This document shows positions 7,485-13,759 of a stretch of DNA of 27,297 bases, one piece after another. Source of the DNA: an archaeon (GTDB lineage Archaea > Nanobdellota > Nanobdellia > Woesearchaeales > GW2011-AR9); contig JAGVMW010000127.1 in NCBI GenBank assembly GCA_020053615.1, forward strand, positions 1-27,297. The letters are read 5' to 3'. A model generated the notes under the pieces. That model saw nothing but the letters and a program-made list of their open reading frames with translations. It made no database searches and was not told the DNA's origin. Each line of letters starts with the position of its first letter. Within the stretch, counting starts at the first letter, position 1. Position numbers and translations under genes: made by a program.

Positions 7485-7517
7485 TATCGGACGCATATCG
7501 GACGCATATCGGACGCA
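7485..7517. repeat. three exact 11-bp tandem repeats
   Basis: TATCGGACGCA occurs three times without gaps, starting 3 nt beyond the stop of the AlbA_2 gene and about 25 nt upstream of the R2 TATA box. It could be an upstream activator or operator site, or a recombination or iteron-type site at a cargo/repeat boundary. Confidence 0.8.
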
Positions 7518-7519
7518 AG

Positions 7520-8860
7520 CTATTTTAAGATATAAAATATTTTTTTCCCAGTTCCCTCTCTTTTAATTAACCCTTTCTTTAATAACTCATTAATATCTCG
7601 ATTAGCCGTATCTTTCACAACTCTGGTCAATTCACAATATTCCTTACTGGTAATTTTTCCTTTTTCCCCCATAAACTTAATTGCTTGTTTTTGCCTTTCA
7701 TTAAGATTTCTAATATCTTCTTCAGTTACTTTATATTTTCTTAAAGTAACAACTAAATTGTTAGAAATTATCTCGAATAAAGGCTCTGGTAACCCATTAC
7801 TTAAACATTCTTTAATAATCCTATTAGTTCCCGTCCCCCACTGTTCAATAAACTTAATTAGAAAAAACGATCTTGCAATTAAAGGGTTTGTTTGAACAGA
7901 ATCATGTTTTTTTTTTAAATCTTCTAAAGTTAAGCTTGTCGGTAAAGGCCCACAGCCCCATATCTCTATTCTGTCATCAAAAATTCTCACCTGAACATTA
8001 GCGGATATTTGATAATCCCTATGACATATAGCATTAGTAATTGCTTCCCTAACCGCTTCGATTGGATATTCCCACGTTTCCACCCTTTCCGTTCCAACAA
8101 TCTTAGCATGCAGCTTAATATGTTCTTTTACAAATTCAACAGCATTTTCCCTTTGGCCAATAATATTTCCTTTAAAAATTTTCATATCAATGAACTCTAA
8201 AGGTTCTGTTCCTTTGAATCTAGCGCATCTTATTTCTGCCTGCAAAAAAAAAGCTTGTGGATTTTTCCCGAACAACAAAATTGCAGCATTGGTTAGTCGT
8301 CCCTGTTTTATTAACTTCAACCTCTCCAAAGCTTCTTTCAACGGTGTTTCGGGCTCAATATCAAAATTCCTTTCCGCTTTTGCTCTCCTCAAAAACCACT
8401 TCACTTTCTCTTCATCAATATCATTCAGGGTTGCTTCTTCACAAACTAATTCAGTATAATTATAATCAACACTTTCTTTAGTTAGTATCCTTATCTCCTG
8501 ACTACTCAATTTTCTATTTGTCTTTTCCACTCTCTTAAAAACCATATTTTTAGCAAATACCGGTTTACTCTCGTTTTCTTCAACTTTGATAGACAAAACC
8601 TCTTTTCCTTTCATCTTTACAAACTTTACCGATGGAAAAATAACCGGATCGGTATTCTGCTTTATCTCATTGGTTAATCCCTCAACTTCTTTGCCTTTGA
8701 TAGTAACTCCAACCACTTCTTTAATTGTGCCGTTTTTATTTTCTTCCACACCAACTAGAATTTTTCCGCCATTCGTATTCGCAAACGCCGAAATGGTTTC
8801 CAGAATTTCATTTATTTCTGCTAAAGACTTCTTGAATTCTAAAGTTTGGCTTTCTTTCAT
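7520..8860 (-). CDS. AlbA_2 / RecG-like ATPase-fold transcriptional regulator
   Basis: 446 residues from the ATG at 8860; a GTG at 8875 in the same frame would overlap the cassette ORF, but MKESQTLEFKKSL is the usual family start. Order of domains: an N-terminal AlbA_2 (Schlafen-type) region (E..TLEFK, then SAFANTNGGKILVGVEEN), a middle linker, a GHKL ATPase-like region (EAVREAITNAICHRDY, then DDRIEIWGCGPLPTSLT, with QWGTGTNRI), and a C-terminal winged helix (SKEYCELTRVVKDTANRDIN..LL..GLI). The length fits COG2865-type proteins, often annotated as RecG-like regulators and common in accessory and mobile regions. It follows cassette ORF R3 by 4 nt. DNA/ATP-dependent regulation is inferred from the family. 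Confidence 0.85.
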   Translation of the reverse strand: MKESQTLEFKKSLAEINEILETISAFANTNGGKILVGVEENKNGTIKEVVGVTIKGKEVEGLTNEIKQNTDPVIFPSVKFVKMKGKEVLSIKVEENESKPVFAKNMVFKRVEKTNRKLSSQEIRILTKESVDYNYTELVCEEATLNDIDEEKVKWFLRRAKAERNFDIEPETPLKEALERLKLIKQGRLTNAAILLFGKNPQAFFLQAEIRCARFKGTEPLEFIDMKIFKGNIIGQRENAVEFVKEHIKLHAKIVGTERVETWEYPIEAVREAITNAICHRDYQISANVQVRIFDDRIEIWGCGPLPTSLTLEDLKKKHDSVQTNPLIARSFFLIKFIEQWGTGTNRIIKECLSNGLPEPLFEIISNNLVVTLRKYKVTEEDIRNLNERQKQAIKFMGEKGKITSKEYCELTRVVKDTANRDINELLKKGLIKREGTGKKIFYILK

Positions 8861-8864
8861 ACAT

Positions 8865-9041
8865 CTATGCCTCACTTCGAGCCCGCCAGCTCATACCAGC
8901 ACGATTGGAAGGATTCCCCCACAGAAAACACTTCACCGCACCAAAGAAGCCAGCACAATTATCAGTAGTGTCGTCAGCAAGTGTAAAAGTACTTAAAACT
9001 AGCACAAACACTAATAGTACACCAATAAACCTCTTTTTCAT
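8865..9041 (-). CDS. 58-aa exported peptide, cassette ORF R3
   Basis: Too short for many gene finders. ATG at 9041, TAG at 8865-8867. It reads MKKRFIGVLLVFVLVLSTFT, then DNCAGFFGAVKCFLWGNPSN and RAGMSWRARSEA. It is the closest counterpart in length to residues 1-58 of the giant protein and keeps both Cys. The frame is intact, but WWDR has become WRAR. It ends 4 nt before the ATG of the AlbA_2 protein. Confidence 0.65.
   Translation of the reverse strand: MKKRFIGVLLVFVLVLSTFTLADDTTDNCAGFFGAVKCFLWGNPSNRAGMSWRARSEA
8869..9041 (-). repeat. cassette repeat copy R3
   Basis: Homologous to R1, R2 and R4 from the GTGAGGC end to the ATG. The homology stops there: unlike R2 and R4, its promoter region is unrelated apart from having a TATA box. 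Confidence 0.7.
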
Positions 9042-9064
9042 TCTGCTAACCTACATACAAAACT

Positions 9065-9077
9065 TTTATATATAAGC
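9065..9077. promoter_or_regulatory. shared palindromic TATA box of divergent genes
   Basis: TTTTATATATAAG lies in the 54-nt gap between two divergent start codons, about 30 nt from the ATG at 9041 (minus) and about 25 nt from the ATG at 9096 (plus). It is the only good TATA box in the gap and is almost symmetric, so it could serve both directions. Confidence 0.55.
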
Positions 9078-9095
9078 TTATCTTTTCTTATCTTT

Positions 9096-9221
9096 ATGAA
9101 AAGCAAAGCCCATAAAAAGAAGGACATCTGGAAAGCAATCAAAGAACACCAGAAAGATCCCAAATTCATCCGAGCAGCATATGAGTTCATAAGGATTACC
9201 ACTGGCAAATCACCCCAATAA
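9096..9221 (+). CDS. 41-aa basic small protein, unknown
   Basis: ATG at 9096, TAA at 9219-9221. Lys-rich N terminus (MKSKAHKKKDIWKAIKEHQ), then DPKFIRAAYEFIRITTGKSP. No signal peptide; probably a helical, cytoplasmic, possibly nucleic-acid-binding protein. A TATA box about 25 nt upstream predicts a leaderless transcript. Its end overlaps the 3' end of the PIN gene on the other strand by 12 nt. It is the only plus-strand gene in the island. Confidence 0.55.
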   Translation: MKSKAHKKKDIWKAIKEHQKDPKFIRAAYEFIRITTGKSPQ

Positions 9222-9710
9222 CCCCTTAAATTCTTCGTAACTTATGAATTTTGGAATTCTGAGTTTACTTATGCTATTTACTAATTCATATGCAGATATA
9301 GCATGCTCTGATTTCATGCTAGCATCATCATTACTTACTACAATGTCCATATTTTTGATGGATGCACCTGCGACAATAAGGAGATCATTAAACATTTCAC
9401 TATGCCCTTTCGCTCCACCAAACTTTTGATAAGCATGAAAATAATTCGAAGCAAGGCTTTCCATTTCTTCAGTAATTTCTAAAGTACGTCTACCCGTAAT
9501 AGAATCATAAAGATTTAACAAATCAATTCTTAAGTTGCTTCCTTCCACTTTAACTTTCTTTGAAGTTGCCCGTAATTCCTTCCTGATTATGATTAATCCA
9601 AATAAAACTAGTAATGATTTGTTCTTAGATATTCTTTCTTTTACTTTGTCTAATTCTAAGTCCACAAGCATCTCTCCATAGATGTTAGTATCTAATAGTA
9701 AATTTTGCAT
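9210..9710 (-). CDS. PIN-domain protein, putative ribonuclease/VapC-like
   Basis: 166 residues. LLLDTNIYGE (D7) is the PIN signature; E45 in RKELR, D109 in FNDLLIVAGA and D128 in VVSNDD are the expected remaining acidic metal-binding residues. PIN domains are Mg-dependent RNases, mostly VapC toxins. No VapB-like antitoxin is adjacent: the preceding frame is the 31-aa cassette ORF R4, whose stop is 3 nt before this ATG. The GGAGTGAGG at the end of R4 lies about 10 nt upstream and probably serves as the ribosome binding site. It could be a solitary toxin, an RNA-processing enzyme, or a captured half of a toxin-antitoxin pair. Confidence 0.8.
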   Translation of the reverse strand: MQNLLLDTNIYGEMLVDLELDKVKERISKNKSLLVLFGLIIIRKELRATSKKVKVEGSNLRIDLLNLYDSITGRRTLEITEEMESLASNYFHAYQKFGGAKGHSEMFNDLLIVAGASIKNMDIVVSNDDASMKSEHAISAYELVNSISKLRIPKFISYEEFKGLLG

Positions 9711-9713
9711 CAG

Positions 9714-9809
9714 TTATCCCTCACTCCTATCCCACCAGCTCATACCAGCTTTGAAAGTACTCAAAACCAGTAAAAACATCAATAGTACCGTTATCAGCCT
9801 CTTTTTCAT
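9714..9809 (-). CDS. 31-aa peptide, cassette ORF R4 with internal deletion
   Basis: MKKRLITVLLMFLLVLSTF is joined directly to KAGMSWWDRSEG and TAA. Compared with R1-R3 it lacks the whole DNCAGFFG..KCFLWGNP segment, yet the frame is preserved across the deletion. It precedes the PIN gene by 3 nt. It is probably a degenerate leader frame; whether the peptide itself has a role is unknown. Confidence 0.5.
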   Translation of the reverse strand: MKKRLITVLLMFLLVLSTFKAGMSWWDRSEG

Positions 9810-9845
9810 GAATTTAAGTTTAGTAATATCCTATGACTTTTAAAG
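9718..9845 (-). repeat. cassette repeat copy R4
   Basis: The shortest copy. The 3' boundary (GATAGGAGTGAGG) and the promoter match R2; the internal third is deleted. Confidence 0.65.
9837..9844 (-). promoter_or_regulatory. TATA box of cassette R4
   Basis: TTTAAAAG, centred 31.5 nt before the ATG at 9809. About 48 nt around it are near-identical to the R2 promoter. Confidence 0.55.
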
Positions 9846-9879
9846 CTTTTTATGGAATTGAGATATTCAAAAGATAGAC

Positions 9880-9896
9880 TGGATTTCACGGGCTTT
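9880..9896. repeat. 17-nt direct repeat, second copy at 10912-10928
   Basis: TGGATTTCACGGGCTTT is exactly repeated inside the 1108-aa protein gene, where its complement encodes KAREI. Here the minus strand also reads KAREI before a stop, so it may be a scrap of a paralogous gene. Confidence 0.5.
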
Positions 9897-9925
9897 TTCT
9901 ACTTGGCAGTAATTATTGGCGAAAG

Positions 9926-9934
9926 ATTTAAATA
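9926..9934 (+). promoter_or_regulatory. TATA box of the 151-aa gene
   Basis: ATTTAAATA, centred 30 nt before the ATG at 9960; predicts a near-leaderless transcript. Confidence 0.55.
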
Positions 9935-9959
9935 GTCGGATTTATTATCTCCTAAAACC

Positions 9960-10415
9960 ATGACTATTACTGATTTAGTTAAGAAGTGTGTTACTGGCAG
10001 TTTGATTGTTGCTGCGACAAATTGTTCGCCCCCGGCATACCAAACCCACACACCAGATTTGTATAATCCAATGTATGCAGGACAACGAAAAAATATCGCT
10101 TTGTATGACATTAATAATATTTTAAGTGATAAAAGAGTTTGTAATGAGGGTTATGCTTCAGATTCTCACATTTATTGTAAAATATCCTACCCTGGTGCAT
10201 ATGTGAATATTGTAACTAATTTTGTAAATACAGATTATACTCAAATAACTGCTCTTGAATTAGGAGATAGTTCTGGTCACGTGTGTATTGATTTTGAACC
10301 GTCATTTGGTCACGGATCACTACCGCATGACGCAGAATACACTAGAATCTGCACCCGAAATCATGATCAAGCAGTTGGACTTAAAACGGCGATTGAAGTA
10401 ATGAGACAAAAATAG
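9960..10415 (+). CDS. 151-aa hypothetical exported protein
   Basis: A short hydrophobic stretch (residues 11-21, CVTGSLIVAAT) followed by NCSPPAY looks like a weak signal peptide; the Asn before Cys is a poor lipobox, so lipidation is doubtful. The mature part has several Cys (VCNEGY, YCKISYPG, VCIDFEP, ICTRN), consistent with disulfides outside the cell. No family is recognised. A well-spaced TATA box and leaderless start support expression. It ends 6 nt from the convergent stop of the 1108-aa protein gene. A minus-strand frame over the same DNA is a shadow. Confidence 0.6.
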   Translation: MTITDLVKKCVTGSLIVAATNCSPPAYQTHTPDLYNPMYAGQRKNIALYDINNILSDKRVCNEGYASDSHIYCKISYPGAYVNIVTNFVNTDYTQITALELGDSSGHVCIDFEPSFGHGSLPHDAEYTRICTRNHDQAVGLKTAIEVMRQK

Positions 10416-10421
10416 ATTAGT

Positions 10422-13400
10422 TTATTCTGTTGTTACTGATTGCAATGTAGTTGTTTCGCTTTGTGGTGTACTACTCTCTTCTACCGGAGCATAATTCTTT
10501 CCGCCAGTCAATTCATCTGCGTCGATGTTTTCTGCCATTTTGCAGTAAGGTGAACCAGGAACTTCCCAAGGTGCTGCTTTAAACATTCCTACTATGTCAT
10601 CAATTATAGTTAATGCCCTATTAAGCACTGCAGAAACCTTACAAGCGATTAATAGTCCTCCCCCTGTTTCATCTGTAAAGCAGAACTTAGCACATAGCCC
10701 TATCTCACTTAATGTTATCAATCCCAATGGCGAAGTAAACGCTGATTTTATCATCTTTCCAATTTGTCCTAATGCGCCCACAAATGGGATGAAATCTATT
10801 AATGGACCATAAACAAATTCACACATTTGCAAGTCGTATAATTTGTCGCAGCTGTCAATAGTCGCTATACCTTGCGGGACTTCACGACCATAACATACAA
10901 TTTTGCGGCAATGGATTTCACGGGCTTTGTTGATATTAAACGCAATTCCTGGTAAGCATAATCCTAAGATTGAAACATATAGGTTTTCATACAGAGAAGG
11001 GGAAGGAATTCCTAAGATATATCTGCCCGTGAGAGTATTGTATGTTTTTAATACCCAATCTTGATATTTACCATACCATCCAAGATTACTCGGGTCTGGA
11101 TTACAACTTAATATCTTTAGAGGAATTTGTAATATTTGCACGATTTCCCAAGTGGCTGTAGCTCCACTTTGAAGTCCTAAGCATTGACCTTGCAACGCAG
11201 CCGCAATAGGACTTCCGCCAGCTTTTTCTATTGTTTCTGCTTGGGCAACCATTGCCCCACTGGTTAAATCATAAATCTGATTAATTCCCACAATTATCTC
11301 AATAATATTCGCCACATACTTCAACCATCTAAACACTTCATTAATGTAATAAAACACGTCCTCGAACTTCTTCCATCCACTGCCTTTCAGCTCCTTCACC
11401 TTATCTGCCAGATTCTCGTCTATTGCCCCTAACTTGGAGAACCCAAATGGAACTGAAACTATCACATCCTGCGTTTCTCCTGCAGCCAACGCATCTTTTC
11501 CAACTTGAGAATAAATTTTGAACTTGCAAGTATACTTCGCTTCTACAATAGAAATCTCAGCCTTCTTAGATAACCCAAACAATCCTCTTCCTTCAAACGG
11601 CGGGAATTCCATAGTAAACATCGTCGTTACCGGAGATGCAGCTCCGTCAGCCATACTGCCTCCATACATTACAGAGCGAGAAATTTCCGGTGCAGGATCA
11701 TCGCCTTCTTTAGCACAACTGTTAGGAATCAATTCAACCGAAAGAATTTTAGTATTAGGATGAGACGTTTTGAATCTTATTTCAAGAGGCATTCGAGTAT
11801 ATGCAACTTTAGTCGCATCCAAATCTACAAAATCTAATTTAGGATTGACTTTTTCCACCTCCCAATAATCGGGAGAATCTTCCACACTCAAACCCAATAA
11901 ATCAAATCCATACGTGCCCTCTTGAGCTTTAGTCTCCATATTCTTAGCTGATTCCGGCCAAGCATCAGCCATATTCCCAGCAGTATCCGTAACTACCACT
12001 TCCAACTTGACATTTTTCTCCGGACCGGATTTTATTGCTTCCGTTTCCACTTCACATAACCAGCCAGTGCTTTCATTATTTCTTTGACATAACTGTTCAG
12101 CATCAAACACTTGCCAGCCAGCACCCAAGTCACGAGTATATGGTCCTTCCGGGAATTTAGTTTCCGCATCCATTACAATATCATTCAAGTTAACTAGAAT
12201 AAATACGCCGCTGCTTTCAGCAATCTTAGTTTTTATTTTAATCTTATCATTTGACTGGAAATAATCTTTATCACCGATATCAGACGTTCCATAAAATTCC
12301 ATCTTCTCTACTTTAGGTGGAGAATTATCTGCAACAATTTCTATTTCCGGCATCGCTCCGACATTACCAACTTTGTCTTCGAACTTAGACAATCCAACTC
12401 GAAGCACTCCTCCGGAACTAAGCGAAGCTCCAAAGTCCCAGTAACAATCAAAAGTAGATTCAGTCTGATTACAGAAAGTAGGCGGTTCATATTGGGAAGC
12501 GTCTAATGCACCCATATTGGCACGCACATCCTCACTAGACATCCCTGCGCCTTGCTCATTGACTTTCAAGATTAATCGATTTTCTCCCGGAACTCCTTTC
12601 ATCTTTACATAACTCTTACCCTCAAACTGCCGTTCCGTTCCGAAGTAAGATATTTCCGGGGCAGAAGTGTCTTCTACTAAATCAGTATTCAATGTTTCTT
12701 CGACAGTATTTTCATATTCATCCACTGCAACAACTTTCAATGCTATCGTACCAAAAGGATGCACTTCAATATTATTCCACTCGCAATGCCACAACTTATC
12801 CACTTCATCATCCAGAGAGCAGGAAGCTTCCACTCCATTTAACTCAGCTTGGTCAGAATAAGCAACCACAACAGGAGTAGTCGTCTCCAGTACATCCAAT
12901 TTAATATCTGTTTCCACATTATATGGACCAATAAATTTACCTAAAGAGGTGAAGTTCAATGTATCTTTAACTAATACTGGAGCTACAAAATCAGTTTTGA
13001 TTGTAGCCATTGGCAAATTAACAGATTTATGTCCTAACCAGTCTTCGGCAGAAACTTTAATGCGGCGAGTGCCTTCGCCCTCCAATACCGTCTGCAACTT
13101 TCCACCAAACTTAACATCGTCTTTGAAAGTGTAACTTGCAGTATGATCCTCTAATTTAAAATCAGTAATGCTTTGCAATATAGCATTAGAATCAGCATCA
13201 ATAATATCTATCTGTTTCAATCCTACGGAAGGCACTCCTTGTTTTTTATCATTAACCGTGAAATCAACCATTACCTCTCCTTTCTCCTGCTTGGCACTTA
13301 ACGAAGTAATCGTAGGAGCAGAGCCATCCGCTCGAATATAATCTCCCCATTGAGCTGAATCCGGCACTCCAAAATTGTCCAAAAAATCATACACTACATT

Positions 13401-13748
13401 AAACGCATACTCCGCTTCTTTAATTCCATCTGTAAGCGGGCTGATATATTGGCACGTCTGACCTAAAGTGCCGCCGGAACATGAACTAAACACTGCTTCG
13501 TTATCACCAATTTTTAATTTAACTTTCTGAGGATCAATGGTAGTATCATTTACTCCAGTTATCAACGCTTCAACGGTCCACACATCGCTTTGGGCATCAA
13601 GATAATTCTCAATTCCAGCAGTACCTGAATTTTTAGTTATTTTTACATTAATACTAGCCAAAGCATCAGCAGAGTAGAACGGCATGCTGATAACTAAAGC
13701 GATAATGAACAGTCCAATTAAACTCCATGATTTTTGTGTGTTTAGCAT
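10422..13748 (-). CDS. large secreted Ig-like, Cys-rich surface protein (1108 aa)
   Basis: A signal peptide spans roughly residues 1-31 (hydrophobic LIGLFIIALVI, ending near ADALA). From about 140 to 600 there are repeated beta-rich Ig-like modules, each opening with AP.I/PPKV-type motifs (near 144, 256, 363, 477) and containing Cys pairs. The last 330 residues change character: amphipathic and hydrophobic helices (FYYINEVFRWLKYVANIIEII), then a Cys-dense region (KAREIHCRKIVC, DKLYDLQMCEFVYGP, LCAKFC, PYCKMAEN). This two-part layout resembles very large DPANN envelope proteins encoded next to pilin-like partners. It follows the 778-aa protein gene by 11 nt, so the two likely form one operon and one surface complex. 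Confidence 0.75.
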   Translation of the reverse strand: MLNTQKSWSLIGLFIIALVISMPFYSADALASINVKITKNSGTAGIENYLDAQSDVWTVEALITGVNDTTIDPQKVKLKIGDNEAVFSSCSGGTLGQTCQYISPLTDGIKEAEYAFNVVYDFLDNFGVPDSAQWGDYIRADGSAPTITSLSAKQEKGEVMVDFTVNDKKQGVPSVGLKQIDIIDADSNAILQSITDFKLEDHTASYTFKDDVKFGGKLQTVLEGEGTRRIKVSAEDWLGHKSVNLPMATIKTDFVAPVLVKDTLNFTSLGKFIGPYNVETDIKLDVLETTTPVVVAYSDQAELNGVEASCSLDDEVDKLWHCEWNNIEVHPFGTIALKVVAVDEYENTVEETLNTDLVEDTSAPEISYFGTERQFEGKSYVKMKGVPGENRLILKVNEQGAGMSSEDVRANMGALDASQYEPPTFCNQTESTFDCYWDFGASLSSGGVLRVGLSKFEDKVGNVGAMPEIEIVADNSPPKVEKMEFYGTSDIGDKDYFQSNDKIKIKTKIAESSGVFILVNLNDIVMDAETKFPEGPYTRDLGAGWQVFDAEQLCQRNNESTGWLCEVETEAIKSGPEKNVKLEVVVTDTAGNMADAWPESAKNMETKAQEGTYGFDLLGLSVEDSPDYWEVEKVNPKLDFVDLDATKVAYTRMPLEIRFKTSHPNTKILSVELIPNSCAKEGDDPAPEISRSVMYGGSMADGAASPVTTMFTMEFPPFEGRGLFGLSKKAEISIVEAKYTCKFKIYSQVGKDALAAGETQDVIVSVPFGFSKLGAIDENLADKVKELKGSGWKKFEDVFYYINEVFRWLKYVANIIEIIVGINQIYDLTSGAMVAQAETIEKAGGSPIAAALQGQCLGLQSGATATWEIVQILQIPLKILSCNPDPSNLGWYGKYQDWVLKTYNTLTGRYILGIPSPSLYENLYVSILGLCLPGIAFNINKAREIHCRKIVCYGREVPQGIATIDSCDKLYDLQMCEFVYGPLIDFIPFVGALGQIGKMIKSAFTSPLGLITLSEIGLCAKFCFTDETGGGLLIACKVSAVLNRALTIIDDIVGMFKAAPWEVPGSPYCKMAENIDADELTGGKNYAPVEESSTPQSETTTLQSVTTE

Positions 13749-13759
13749 TTTTTATTTTT

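Noticed and set aside
7255..7517. CRISPR array
   Set aside because: The 11-bp units have no spacers and the 13-bp arms are a single inverted pair; no Cas genes are present.
9899..10111. Minus-strand 70-residue open frame
   Set aside because: It lies across the promoter and start of the better supported plus-strand 151-aa gene and has no recognisable features.
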